Shown here: piece after piece, positions 24,981 through 34,248 of the stretch | Numbering within the stretch: the first letter of the stretch is position 1 | Layout: each line of letters begins with the position of its first letter | Source of the DNA: Noviluteimonas lactosilytica | GTDB taxonomy: Bacteria > Pseudomonadota > Gammaproteobacteria > Xanthomonadales > Xanthomonadaceae | Length of the DNA: 64,000 nt | Direction: 5' to 3' | Assembly (NCBI RefSeq): GCF_020866925.1 | Contig: NZ_JAJGAK010000001.1 | Coordinates: forward strand, 186,001-250,000 | Notes under the pieces: model-generated | Seen by the model: only the letters and a program-made list of their open reading frames with translations | Databases searched by the model: none | Told to the model about the DNA's origin: nothing | Position numbers and translations under genes: made by a program

Positions 24981-25562
24981 ATGGAATCCTTCCTCGTCTC
25001 CACCGGCGTCGTCGCGCTGGCGGAAATCGGCGACAAGACGCAGCTCCTCGCCTTCATGCTCGCCGCGCGCTTCCGCAAGCCGTGGCCGATCATCGCGGGC
25101 ATCCTCGTCGCGACCCTGTTCAATCACGCCGCCGCGGGCGCCGCCGGTGCGTGGCTGATGCATGTCATCGGGCCGGACTGGCTGCGCTGGATCCTCGGCG
25201 TGTCGTTCCTCGCGATGGCCGCGTGGACGCTGATCCCCGATTCGATCGACGACGACGACCTCAAGAGTGCGAAGCGCAGCTGGGGTGTGTTTGGCACCAC
25301 GCTGGTCGCGTTCTTCCTCGCCGAAATGGGCGACAAGACGCAGCTGGCGACGATCGCACTCGCCGCGAAGTACGCCGCGCCGGTCGAGGTCGTGCTCGGC
25401 ACCACGCTCGGCATGATGATCGCGAACGTGCCCGCGGTGTTCCTCGGCGAACACCTGCTCAAGCGCGTGCCGATGAAGCTCGTGCACGGGGTGGCGGCGC
25501 TGATGTTCGCCGCGATCGGCGTGCTGACGCTGTTCGGCGCGGGGGCGAAGTTCGGGTTCTGA
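24981..25562 (+). CDS. mneA: TMEM165/GDT1-family manganese exporter
   Basis: Predicted 193 aa with six TM helices in two homologous halves. Each half has the family motif E-x-G-D-K-T: AEIGDKTQ (Glu15-Asp18) and AEMGDKTQ (Glu115-Asp118). The motifs line the cation site. Bacterial members (MneA/UPF0016) export Mn2+ and protect against its excess. ATG 24981 is chosen because the first membrane helix starts immediately and the riboswitch ends upstream; a plus-strand frame overlapping the leader is not used. Expression should rise with Mn2+ through the riboswitch. Confidence 0.92.
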   Translation: MESFLVSTGVVALAEIGDKTQLLAFMLAARFRKPWPIIAGILVATLFNHAAAGAAGAWLMHVIGPDWLRWILGVSFLAMAAWTLIPDSIDDDDLKSAKRSWGVFGTTLVAFFLAEMGDKTQLATIALAAKYAAPVEVVLGTTLGMMIANVPAVFLGEHLLKRVPMKLVHGVAALMFAAIGVLTLFGAGAKFGF

Positions 25563-25573
25563 CCGTTCGTCTG

Positions 25574-25594
25574 CCGCCTTCCCCGCGAAGGCGG
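25574..25594 (+). terminator. Weak hairpin after the manganese exporter
   Basis: CCGCCTT (25574-25580) pairs with AAGGCGG (25588-25594) around CCCCGCG. A TTTTA run lies about 15 nt further on, so termination may be inefficient. Confidence 0.4.
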
Positions 25595-25698
25595 TGACGG
25601 CTCAGTAGTTTTACTTGGCGCCCCGCGTTGTTTTTGCGGAGGCGCACCGCCGCCGGCGCGCGGAGACTGCGAACACGCCCGCTTCCGGGAGGTTCGCC

Positions 25699-27465
25699 AT
25701 GCCCACGCGCCGGTTGCTCCTGCCTCACCTGGTGGTGCCGATCGTCCTCGCCTGCGCCGCATGCTCGAAGGAAGCGCCGCAGGCCCCCGCCGCGACGCCG
25801 CCCGCCGCAGCCACCGCGGCTGCGCCCGCGACCCCGCCCGCCGCCGCGTCGACGGCGGCGGCAGCGCCTGCCGCGGCGGCCGATCGCGTGTTCTCGCACG
25901 AAGAGCTCGCGCAGATGGTCGCGCCGATCGCGCTGTATCCCGATCCGTTGCTCGCGCAGGTCCTGATGGCGGCGACGTATCCCGGCGATGTCGCCGATGC
26001 GGCCACCTGGTCGAAGGCGAATCCGAAAGCGACCGGCGACGCGGCGGTGAAACAGGTCGCCGACCAGCCGTGGGATCCGAGCGTGCAGGCGCTCGCCGCG
26101 TTCCCGCAGGTGCTCGCCACGCTCGGCCAGGATCCTGGCTGGGTGCAACGCCTCGGCGATGCGTTCCTCTCGCAACCCGACGACGTGATGGATGCGGTGC
26201 AGGTGCTGCGCCACAAGGCGCAGGACGCGGGCAACCTCGCGAACAACGACTACCAGAAGATCAGCACGCAACCCGCGCCGGCGCGCGTCGCCGAAGCGCC
26301 TGCAGCGGAAGCGGCGCAGTACGACGACAGCGGTGCGGGCGCGTATTCGACGCCGACGCAGCAGGCCTACACCGACACCATCGTCATCGAATCCGCCGAT
26401 CCGCAGGTCGTGTACGTGCCCTCGTACAACCCGACCACCGCGTACGGCGCGTGGTCGTATCCCTCGTATCCCCCGCCCTACTACCCGCCGCCGTCGGCGT
26501 ACTACCCCGTCGGCACGGCACTCGCGCGCGGCCTCGCATGGGGCACCGGCGTTGCGATCGCCGATTCGCTGTGGGGCGACATGGACTGGAACAACAACGA
26601 CGTCAACATCAACGTCAGCAACTACAACAGCATCAATTCCAACCGGCAGATCAGCAGCAACGCCAATCGCTGGGAACACAACAGCCTCAATCGCGACGGC
26701 GTGCCGTACCGCGACCAGCGCAGCCGCGATCAGTATTCCAACCGGCTCGCGGACAGTGGTTCGCGCGATCACTTGCGCGGCGACGATCCGGCACGCGCGC
26801 GGCAACGCGAACAGGCGCGCCAGTCGATGCAGGGCCGCGGCATGGAGGCGCCGGCGCGCACGAATCGCGAAGCGCAGGACCGCGCGAATCGCGCCCGGCA
26901 GGACATCGCGCAGGGCGGCGGGCGCGACGCACAGCGCGACCGCGCGCAAGCTGCGCAACGTGATCGCGCACAGACCGCGCAACGCGATCGCGCCGATGCG
27001 GCACGCGCTGGCGGCGGCCGCGACGCGCAACGCGAGCGTGCGCAGGCGGCATCGCAGGATCGCCAGCGCCAGGCCGGACAGCAACGCGACCACCAGCGTG
27101 CGCAGCAGCAGCAACGCGATCGCGCGAACCAGCAACGCTCCGCGCAGCAACGCCAGCAGGCCTCGCAACACCGCCAGCAAGGCGCGAACAACCATGCATC
27201 GCGTGACCATGCACGCCAGCAGCAACAACGCCAGCAACGGCCGCACAACGACGCGTTCGCCGGCGCGCAGCGACCGCAACAGTCGCGGCAACAGGCGCAA
27301 CGCGGACACGCGAGCCAAGGCCACAGCCGTTCGCGCGCGCAATCCGGCGGCGGCCGCCAGCAGGCGAGCCACCAGGTGAATCGCCAGCCGCAGCGCAGCG
27401 GCGGCGGGCAACAACACGCACGCTCGGGCGGTGCACAGCGATCCGGAGGAGGGCATCGTCGATGA
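25699..27465 (+). CDS. DUF3300 lipoprotein with Gln/Arg-rich tail
   Basis: Predicted 588 aa. ATG 25699 has GGGAGG 5 nt upstream. Lipoprotein signal peptide (VVPIVLACAAC), then an Ala/Pro linker. The DUF3300 domain is at about 65-245 (HEELAQMVAPIALYPDPLLA, YPGDVADA, YVPSYNPTTAYG). A Tyr/Pro and Asn-rich stretch follows, and residues about 340-588 are a low-complexity Arg/Gln/Ala region with QRDRAQ repeats. DUF3300 has no proven function. The stop overlaps the DUF2950 start (ATGA), so the two are co-translated. Confidence 0.9.
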   Translation: MPTRRLLLPHLVVPIVLACAACSKEAPQAPAATPPAAATAAAPATPPAAASTAAAAPAAAADRVFSHEELAQMVAPIALYPDPLLAQVLMAATYPGDVADAATWSKANPKATGDAAVKQVADQPWDPSVQALAAFPQVLATLGQDPGWVQRLGDAFLSQPDDVMDAVQVLRHKAQDAGNLANNDYQKISTQPAPARVAEAPAAEAAQYDDSGAGAYSTPTQQAYTDTIVIESADPQVVYVPSYNPTTAYGAWSYPSYPPPYYPPPSAYYPVGTALARGLAWGTGVAIADSLWGDMDWNNNDVNINVSNYNSINSNRQISSNANRWEHNSLNRDGVPYRDQRSRDQYSNRLADSGSRDHLRGDDPARARQREQARQSMQGRGMEAPARTNREAQDRANRARQDIAQGGGRDAQRDRAQAAQRDRAQTAQRDRADAARAGGGRDAQRERAQAASQDRQRQAGQQRDHQRAQQQQRDRANQQRSAQQRQQASQHRQQGANNHASRDHARQQQQRQQRPHNDAFAGAQRPQQSRQQAQRGHASQGHSRSRAQSGGGRQQASHQVNRQPQRSGGGQQHARSGGAQRSGGGHRR

Positions 27466-28373
27466 ACACGTTGATCGGACATCGCATCCGCATCGCATGC
27501 CTGGCCACGGCGCTGTTCTCCGCAGCGTTGAGCGCCGCGCCTGCCTTCGCGCAACAGGCGTTCGCAACACCCGACGCCGCGGGCGACGCGCTCGTGCAGG
27601 CGCTCTCCGCGAACAAGCCCGACGAAGCCACGCTCGCCGCGGTGCTCGGGAAGAACTGGCGCGACTTCATCCCGGTCGGCAGCGTCGATCGCAGCGACGT
27701 CGACGCCTTCCTCGCGAAGTACCGCGAGCGCCATGCATGGAACGACATCGACGGCGGCCGCAAGCAACTCGCCGTCGGCTCGGACGCATTCACCCTGCCC
27801 GTCCCGTTGTCGAAGGACGACAAGGGCTGGCACTTCGACATGCTCGCAGGCGCCGACGAGATCCGCGCACGCCGCATCGGCCGCAACGAGATCGACGTGA
27901 TCGAAGCGTTGCGCGCCTACCACGATGCGCAGAACGATTACGCCGAACTCGATCGCGACGGCGACGGCGTCCTCGAGTACGCGCGCAGGCTGGTCAGCAC
28001 CGACGGTCGCCACGACGGCCTGTATTGGGCCGACGACGACAGCGGCGAGATCAGTCCGCTCGGCCCGTTGTTCGGCGACGCAACGCCGAAGTCGGACTGG
28101 CTCGGCTATCGCTATCGCATCCTCGAAGCGCAAGGCCCGTCCGCACCCGGCGGCAAGTACGCCTATACGCTCGGCGACAACATGAGCCGCGGATTCGCGC
28201 TCGTCGCGTGGCCGGCGAAATACGGCGACACCGGGATCATGACGTTCATGATCTCGCACGACGGTGGCGTGTTCGAACGCGACCTGGGCAAGGACGGCGA
28301 GCGGGCCGCGCGCAACATGAAGACGTTCGATCCCGACAGCGGTTGGACGGAGGTCGACAAGGCCACGCGCTGA
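27462..28373 (+). CDS. DUF2950 secreted protein
   Basis: Predicted 303 aa with signal peptide 1-30 (AAPAFAQ). It shows the DUF2950 features FATPDAAGDALVQALSAN at the mature N-terminus, GRNEIDVIEALRAYHDAQ in the middle and the end block MTFMISHDGGVFERDLG. DUF2950 genes commonly follow DUF3300 genes, as here with a 4-nt overlap, so both likely act together in the periplasm. The biochemical role is unknown. Confidence 0.9.
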   Translation: MNTLIGHRIRIACLATALFSAALSAAPAFAQQAFATPDAAGDALVQALSANKPDEATLAAVLGKNWRDFIPVGSVDRSDVDAFLAKYRERHAWNDIDGGRKQLAVGSDAFTLPVPLSKDDKGWHFDMLAGADEIRARRIGRNEIDVIEALRAYHDAQNDYAELDRDGDGVLEYARRLVSTDGRHDGLYWADDDSGEISPLGPLFGDATPKSDWLGYRYRILEAQGPSAPGGKYAYTLGDNMSRGFALVAWPAKYGDTGIMTFMISHDGGVFERDLGKDGERAARNMKTFDPDSGWTEVDKATR

Positions 28374-28383
28374 GGCGGCGTGA

Positions 28384-28420
28384 CCCCGGTCATTGGCCCG
28401 ATGGCCAATGGATTCCGGGG
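28384..28420. repeat. Palindrome between operons
   Basis: An inner perfect stem CATTGGCC/GGCCAATG (28391-28398 with 28403-28410) sits within an outer CCCCGG/CCGGGG. It follows the DUF2950 gene and could end its transcript, but it has no T-run. Confidence 0.5.
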
Positions 28421-28467
28421 CGGCGCGGTGGTGCGATAGGGACGATCCGGCCGCGGGAGGGTCCGCC

Positions 28468-29346
28468 ATGGCGTCGCGTTCCGCGTTCCACGCGCTGTTC
28501 GCAAGCCTGCTGATGATCGCGGGAACGGCCACCGCACACGCCCAGGAAGTCGTCGGCGACGACACGCCGCCCGCCGAAGAACCGACGTTCTTCTTCTTCA
28601 CCGACACGAGCGTCTCGCTCCTGCCCTACGGCATGGGCTTCGAAGTCGATCCCGACGAGCAGTCGACGATCACCTTCGAACATGCGCATGCGTCGAAGAT
28701 CGGCGATCTCTTCATGTTCGTCGACTTCACGAAGTTGCACGGCACCCCGCCGGGCGCCGACGACACCACGTGGTACGGCGAGTTCGGCCCGCGCGTCAGC
28801 CTCGGCAAGATGCTCGGCAAGGACCTGAGCCACACGTTCTTCAAGCGCAGCCTGTTCGAGATCAAGGACGTGCTGATCGCCGCGCAGTACGAGCGCGGAG
28901 AAGATCCGGACGTCGCCGAAGCGGCATTGATCGGCGTGGGCTTCGACCTCGACGTGCGCGAAGCGGGCCTGCTCGGACGCCTGGGCAAGTTCAACTACGT
29001 GCAGCTGAATTTCTACGGCCGCAACGAACTGACCGAAGGCACGCGCAGCGGCTTCCACGACATGCAGGTCACGATGGTGGCGTCGTATCCGTTCGAGATC
29101 GGCGAGCAGCAATTCCTCGTCGACGGTTACTTCGATTGGGTGCTCGGCCTCGGCAGCGAAGAGGACTGGAGCTACCACCTCAATCCGCAGATCACCTGGG
29201 ACATGGGCGCCGCGCGCGGAAAACCGGGCAAGGCGTACCTCGGCATCGAGGTCGACCTGTGGTGGAACAAGTACCAGATCCCGAACTCGCCCGGCTTCGA
29301 CACGAACCAGGCGGCGGTGAGCCTGTTGTTCAAGTACCACTTCTGA
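28468..29346 (+). CDS. Tsx-like nucleoside-specific outer-membrane channel
   Basis: Predicted 292 aa. ATG 28468 with GGGAGGG upstream. Signal peptide 1-25 (ATAHAQ), then a beta-barrel that ends in Phe (LLFKYHF), the outer-membrane sorting signal. Motifs EFGPRVSLGKMLGKDL and SGFHDMQVTMVASYPFEIG and the general layout match the Tsx/OmpK nucleoside porin family. It heads a plus-strand cluster with guanine deaminase and two transporters, which supports a role in purine uptake across the outer membrane. Confidence 0.82.
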   Translation: MASRSAFHALFASLLMIAGTATAHAQEVVGDDTPPAEEPTFFFFTDTSVSLLPYGMGFEVDPDEQSTITFEHAHASKIGDLFMFVDFTKLHGTPPGADDTTWYGEFGPRVSLGKMLGKDLSHTFFKRSLFEIKDVLIAAQYERGEDPDVAEAALIGVGFDLDVREAGLLGRLGKFNYVQLNFYGRNELTEGTRSGFHDMQVTMVASYPFEIGEQQFLVDGYFDWVLGLGSEEDWSYHLNPQITWDMGAARGKPGKAYLGIEVDLWWNKYQIPNSPGFDTNQAAVSLLFKYHF

Positions 29347-29359
29347 GGAGAGCACGGCC

Positions 29360-30694
29360 ATGACGGTGCAAGGCACGCCCACGCAGGCCATCCGCGGCCC
29401 GGTCGTCACGTTCAGGGGCGATCCGTTCAAGGACGGGCTCGACGCGACGATGGTGTACGAATCCGATGCGATCGTCGCGTTCGGCGATGGCAAGGTCACC
29501 CACTTCGGGCCCGCCGACAAGGTGAAGGCGCAATTGCCCGACAGCGTGCAGGTCCGCGACTACGGCAAGGATTCGCTGATCACCGCGGGGTTCCTCGACA
29601 GCCACGTGCATTTCCCGCAGACGCCGATGATTGCCGCGTTCGGCGAGCAACTGCTCGACTGGCTGAACAAGTACACGTTCCCCACCGAACGCAAGTACGC
29701 CGACAAGGCCTTCGCGTCGTCGGTCGCGAAGACCTTCCTCGCCGAGCAGCTGAAGAACGGCACGACGACCAGTTGCATCTACTGCACGGTGTTCCCGCAA
29801 TCGGTCGATGCGTTGTTCGAGGAAGCCGAGCGCCTGAACATGCGCATCAGCGCCGGCAAGGTGCTGATGAACCGCAACGCGCCCGACTACCTGCTCGACA
29901 CGACCAACAGCGGCTACGACGACAGCAAGGCGCTGATCCGCAAGTGGCACAACCGCGGGCGCCTGATGTACTGCATCACGCCGCGCTTCGCACCGACCAG
30001 CACGCCGGACCAGCTGCAGTCCGCAGGCGAGTTGTGGGACGAGTTCCCGGACTGCTTCATGCAGACGCACGTGTCGGAGAACGTCGACGAGGTCGAATGG
30101 GTCAAGAGCCTGTTCCCCGATCGCAAGGGCTATCTCGACGTCTACGACCACCACAAGCTGTGCCGCCCGCGCGCGGTGTTCGGCCACGGCATCCACCTCA
30201 CCGAAGAAGAACTCGGCACGATGCACACGACGGGCTCGGCGATCTCGCACTGCCCGACGTCGAACTTCTTCCTCGGCAGCGGCTACCTGGACATCTATCG
30301 CGCGATGCGCGCGGATCGTCCGGTGCGCGTGGGACTCGGCACCGACCTCGGCGCCGGCACGTCGTTCTCGATCCTGCTCACACTCAACGAGGCGTACAAG
30401 GCCGCGCAGCTCAATCGGCAGAAACTCACCGGCGCGCAAGGCCTGTACCTGGCCACGCGCGGCACTGCGCACGCGATGTACATCGAGGACAAGGTCGGCA
30501 GCATCGCGCCGGGCATGGAAGCCGACATCGTCGTGCTCGACATGAAGTCGACCCCGATCATCGATTACCGCATGCAGTTCGTCGAAGACATCCACGAAGC
30601 GCTGTTCGTGCAGATGACGCTCGGCGACGACCGCGCGGTGCAGGCGACCTACGTCGCCGGCAAGTTGCAACACGAGCGTCCCTCCATCCACTGA
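29360..30694 (+). CDS. guaD: Guanine deaminase
   Basis: Predicted 444 aa, an amidohydrolase. The metal-binding H-x-H is His82/His84 (DSHVHFPQT), with later metal and base ligands in MQTHVSEN, FGHGIHL and the Asp of GLGTDLGAGTS. The last two and the PQT following HVH are typical of GuaD. It hydrolyses guanine to xanthine and ammonia. Preceded by the nucleoside porin (13 bp) and followed 14 bp later by MFS carriers, so the four genes look like one purine-use operon. Confidence 0.93.
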   Translation: MTVQGTPTQAIRGPVVTFRGDPFKDGLDATMVYESDAIVAFGDGKVTHFGPADKVKAQLPDSVQVRDYGKDSLITAGFLDSHVHFPQTPMIAAFGEQLLDWLNKYTFPTERKYADKAFASSVAKTFLAEQLKNGTTTSCIYCTVFPQSVDALFEEAERLNMRISAGKVLMNRNAPDYLLDTTNSGYDDSKALIRKWHNRGRLMYCITPRFAPTSTPDQLQSAGELWDEFPDCFMQTHVSENVDEVEWVKSLFPDRKGYLDVYDHHKLCRPRAVFGHGIHLTEEELGTMHTTGSAISHCPTSNFFLGSGYLDIYRAMRADRPVRVGLGTDLGAGTSFSILLTLNEAYKAAQLNRQKLTGAQGLYLATRGTAHAMYIEDKVGSIAPGMEADIVVLDMKSTPIIDYRMQFVEDIHEALFVQMTLGDDRAVQATYVAGKLQHERPSIH

Positions 30695-30708
30695 CAGGAG
30701 ACACCACC

Positions 30709-32001
30709 ATGTCCGCGAACCCTGCCGCGACCGGCGGCGTCGCTCCTTCCCGCACCCACGTCCTCGGCGGTCCGATGGCATGGTGGGTGTGGACGCTGTC
30801 CGTCATCTTCGTCGTCTATCTCTTCAGCTTCCAGACCGGCTATTCGATCGTGAATCCAAACGTGCAGAAGGACGTGGGGCTGAGCATCGGACAAGTCAGC
30901 ACCATTGCCGCGGTGTACACGTGGGCGTTCGCGATCTGCCAGTTCTTCGGCGGCGCATTGCTCGACAAGCTCGGCGCACGCGCGGTGCTGCCGATTTCCA
31001 TCGCGCTGGTGACGCTGGGCATCTTCGTGTTCGCCAACGCGAACAGCTACGGCATGTTGCTGTTGTCGCAGGTGATCATCGCGCTGGGCTCGTGCACGGG
31101 CTTCGTCGGCGCCGGCTACATCGGCGGGCAATGGTTCGGGATGGCGAAGTTCAGCTTCATGTTCGGCCTGGTGCAGGTGTTCGCCGCGCTGACTTCGGCG
31201 TTCTCGGTGGGCCTGATCTTCAAGGCGCTGGGCATGACCGACTGGCGCACGCTGTTCAACGGAACGGCGATCTTCGGCATCGTGTTGTTCGTGCTCGGGC
31301 TGATGTACATCAAGAACCCGACGCCCGTGCCGCGCATGCAGGAAAGCCTCGGTACGTTCTTCGGCAACGTGCTCAAGGGCATGGCCGAAGTCGCGAAGAT
31401 CGGCCACGTGTGGGTGTCCGCGCTGCAGGGCGCGTTCTCCTTCGGTGCGATGCTCGCGCTCGGCGTCGTGTGGATGCCGAAGTTGCTGCAGGTGCACGGG
31501 ATCGCCGAAGGCACGTCGAACCTCGGCGCCGCGTTGCTGTGGCTCGGCCTCGCGGCCGGCAGCGCCGTCATACCGTGGTGGTCGGATCACATCAAGCGTC
31601 GCAAGACGCCGATCATCCTCGGTGCGATCGTGCAACTGGCCGCGCTGCTGGCGCTCGTGTACATGACCAACCTCTCCGCGGGCGTCGCGCTGACGCTGTG
31701 CTTCCTCTTCGGGTACGCGAACGCCGCGCACATGCTGGCCTTCAGCACCGCGGCCGACGTCGTGCAGCCGCACCAGATCGGCACGTCCGCGGCGATCGTC
31801 AACGGCATCATGTTCATCCTCGGCGGCGTGCTGATCAGCCGTCCGGGCATGCGCATCGGCATGGGCCTGGAAGCCGGCCTCGAACCGAGGTCGCTCGAAC
31901 TCGCGCAATACGCGAGCCTGCCGCTGCTCATCGCGTGCGGCCTGGCGCTGCTGATCGCGCTCTTCATGAAGGAGACCTACCCGCGCGGCAACGCGCCATG
32001 A
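30709..32001 (+). CDS. MFS transporter (OFA-like), copy 1
   Basis: Predicted 430 aa, ATG 30709 with CAGGAG upstream. Twelve TM helices. Marked by SFQTGYSIVNPNVQKDVGLS in TM1/loop, GFVGAGYIGGQWFGMAKFSF between TM4 and TM5, and a charged DHIKRRK loop in the middle. Most like the oxalate/formate-antiporter branch of the major facilitator superfamily. Substrate unknown; the neighbours suggest a nucleobase or a breakdown product. It overlaps the next, paralogous gene by ATGA. Confidence 0.85.
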   Translation: MSANPAATGGVAPSRTHVLGGPMAWWVWTLSVIFVVYLFSFQTGYSIVNPNVQKDVGLSIGQVSTIAAVYTWAFAICQFFGGALLDKLGARAVLPISIALVTLGIFVFANANSYGMLLLSQVIIALGSCTGFVGAGYIGGQWFGMAKFSFMFGLVQVFAALTSAFSVGLIFKALGMTDWRTLFNGTAIFGIVLFVLGLMYIKNPTPVPRMQESLGTFFGNVLKGMAEVAKIGHVWVSALQGAFSFGAMLALGVVWMPKLLQVHGIAEGTSNLGAALLWLGLAAGSAVIPWWSDHIKRRKTPIILGAIVQLAALLALVYMTNLSAGVALTLCFLFGYANAAHMLAFSTAADVVQPHQIGTSAAIVNGIMFILGGVLISRPGMRIGMGLEAGLEPRSLELAQYASLPLLIACGLALLIALFMKETYPRGNAP

Positions 32002-33269
32002 GTGCGAACGCCGCGCCTGCGCAGCACGACGCCGCCCGGCCTGCGCTGGGTGGCGTGCGTGCGTGGCTCGCGTGGCTCGTCGCGGTCGCGTTCGTCGTCT
32101 ACTACTTCAGCTTCCAGACCGGCTACGCGATCGTCAACGCGAGCGTGCAGAAGGAGTTGTCGCTGAGCGTCGCGCAGGTCGGGATGATCGCCGCGGCATA
32201 CACGTGGGTGTTCGCCGTATTCCAGCTGCTGAGCGGACCGACGCTCGACCGGCTCGGCGCGCGTCGCGTGTTGTTGCCGGCGATCGTGCTGGTGACGGCG
32301 GGCATCGTCTTGTTCGCGAATGCGCGCAGCTTCGAGGCGTTGCTGCTGTCGCAGGCGCTGGTGGCGATCGGCGCGAGCACGGGGTTCGTCGGCGCGGGGT
32401 ATGTCGGCGGGCAATGGTTCGGGATGGCGAAGTTCAGTTTCATGTTCGGCCTGGTGCAGTTCGCCGCGTCGATCTTTTCGGTCATCAACCAGAACCTGCT
32501 CGGCTGGGTGTTGTCGACGGCGAGCTGGCGCAGCGTGTTCTGGACCGACGGACTGCTGGGGTTGGTGTTGTTGTTCGCGGCGTACGCGATGTTGCGCGAT
32601 CCGGTGCCGGTCGCGGGCGGTGGCGGATTCGGGCGCTTCTTCGCGGATGTCGGCGCTGCGTTGGGCGCGGTCGCGCGCGTGCCGCACGTGTGGATGGCCG
32701 CGGTGTTCGGTGCGTTGTGTTTCGGACCGATGCTCGCGCTCGGCGTGGTGTGGGGACCGAAGCTGCTCGCGGCGCACGGACTCGATACGCATGCGGCGAA
32801 CGTGGGAACGTCGTTGTTGTGGCTCGGGCTGGCGGCGGGTTGCTTCGTGGCGCCGTGGATGTCGGATCGGTTGCGTCGGCGCAAGTGGCCGGTGCTCGTG
32901 GGCATCGTGCTGCAGTTGTTGGCGTTGGCTGCGCTGATTTACGTGGAATTGCCGGCCGCGGCGCTGCTCGCGTGCTGCTTCCTGTTCGGATTCGGCAACG
33001 CCGCGCACATGCTGGCCTTCAGCACCGCGGGCGACGTGGTCGAACCGCGCCACATCGGTACGTCGGCCGCGATCGTCAACGGGTTGATGTTCGTCGTCGG
33101 CGGCATCCTGATTTCGCGACCGGGCCTGCGCATCGGGCTCGGCATCGAGGAAGGCCTCGCGCCTGCCTCGCTCGAGATCGCGCAATACGCGGCGCGGCCG
33201 TTGATGATCAGCGTGATCGTCGCGCTGATCGTTGCGGCATCGATGCGCGAAACGTATCCGCAACGCTGA
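31998..33269 (+). CDS. MFS transporter (OFA-like), copy 2
   Basis: Predicted 423 aa, start overlapping the previous stop. It is a clear tandem paralogue: the same MSAN start, SFQTGYAIVNASVQKEL, GFVGAGYVGGQWFGMAKFSF, and the conserved NAAHMLAFSTAGDVVEPRHI region near the C-terminus. The identity is patchy, high in the TM4-5 and TM9-10 blocks and lower elsewhere, so the two may have different substrates or form a heteromer. Last gene of the purine cluster. Confidence 0.85.
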   Translation: MSANAAPAQHDAARPALGGVRAWLAWLVAVAFVVYYFSFQTGYAIVNASVQKELSLSVAQVGMIAAAYTWVFAVFQLLSGPTLDRLGARRVLLPAIVLVTAGIVLFANARSFEALLLSQALVAIGASTGFVGAGYVGGQWFGMAKFSFMFGLVQFAASIFSVINQNLLGWVLSTASWRSVFWTDGLLGLVLLFAAYAMLRDPVPVAGGGGFGRFFADVGAALGAVARVPHVWMAAVFGALCFGPMLALGVVWGPKLLAAHGLDTHAANVGTSLLWLGLAAGCFVAPWMSDRLRRRKWPVLVGIVLQLLALAALIYVELPAAALLACCFLFGFGNAAHMLAFSTAGDVVEPRHIGTSAAIVNGLMFVVGGILISRPGLRIGLGIEEGLAPASLEIAQYAARPLMISVIVALIVAASMRETYPQR

Positions 33270-33363
33270 CCCCTGCCGGGAGTCACGCTCCCGAACGTCA
33301 CATGGTCGCAGGTGTGCCGGTTCCCTAGCATGGTGGCACGCAGGGATAACCGGGACGATCGGC

Positions 33364-34248
33364 ATGGCGTGCGAACTCGCATTGGAAGGCGTGGGCTTTC
33401 GTTATCGCAACGGACACGACGCGGTGTCGGATGTCGGGTTGTCGCTCGGCCCCGGCATCGTCGGATTGCTCGGCCCCAACGGCGCGGGCAAGTCGACGCT
33501 CATGCGCGTGCTCGCGACGCTCGCGAAGGCGACGACCGGCCGCGTGACGTGGCGCGGCGAAGACATCGCGCGCAAGCCCGATGCGTTGCGCAACGAACTC
33601 GGTTACCTGCCGCAGGACTTCGGCGTGTACGAAGCCTTGTCGGCGCGCGAGTTCCTGCAGTTCCTCGCCGCGGTGAAGGGCCTGCCCGCGCGCGGCGTGG
33701 CCGATCGCGTGGATGCGTGCCTCGACATGGTCGGCCTGCACGATGCCGCGGACCGTCGCCTCGGCACGTTCTCCGGCGGCATGCGCCAGCGCGTCGGCAT
33801 CGCGCAGGCGTTGCTCAACGATCCCGCGCTGCTGATCGTCGACGAACCCACCGTGGGCCTCGACCCCGAGGAGCGCGTGCGATTCCGTCATCTGCTCGCG
33901 GAACTGAGCGCGCAGCGCCTGGTGATCCTGTCGACGCACATCGTGTCGGACATCGAAGCGAGCGCGGGCGAACTCGCGGTGCTCACTGGAGGGCGCCTGC
34001 GTTTCCACGGCGCACCCGAAGCCCTGATCGCGCAGGCGGAAGGTCACGCGTGGAGTTGGAGAATCGCACCGTCGCAGCTCGCCGACGTGCGCGCGAAGCA
34101 TCGCATCAGCCGCGCACAGCGACGCCCCGATGGCATGGAGGTCCGCGTGGTCGCCGACTCCTCGCCGTCGGCCGATGCCGTTCCCGTGTCGCCGGATCTC
34201 GAAGACGCCTACTTGTGGCTGCTGCAACGCAACGAGGCCGCGGCATGA
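33364..34248 (+). CDS. ABC transporter ATP-binding protein
   Basis: Predicted 294 aa. Walker A GPNGAGKS at 37-44, Q-loop LPQDFGVYEAL, signature FSGGMRQR, Walker B LLIVDEPTVGLDP, and the switch His in STHIVSDIE. It resembles ATPases of ABC-2 type exporters and gliding/drug efflux systems. The C-terminal 70 residues are a less conserved regulatory tail. The permease gene overlaps its stop (ATGA), so it works as a two-gene exporter. Confidence 0.93.
   Translation: MACELALEGVGFRYRNGHDAVSDVGLSLGPGIVGLLGPNGAGKSTLMRVLATLAKATTGRVTWRGEDIARKPDALRNELGYLPQDFGVYEALSAREFLQFLAAVKGLPARGVADRVDACLDMVGLHDAADRRLGTFSGGMRQRVGIAQALLNDPALLIVDEPTVGLDPEERVRFRHLLAELSAQRLVILSTHIVSDIEASAGELAVLTGGRLRFHGAPEALIAQAEGHAWSWRIAPSQLADVRAKHRISRAQRRPDGMEVRVVADSSPSADAVPVSPDLEDAYLWLLQRNEAAA

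Noticed and set aside
24863-25597. Plus-strand frame overlapping the riboswitch and the exporter gene
   Set aside because: It is Arg-rich and out of frame with the membrane protein; the leader is explained by the conserved riboswitch blocks.
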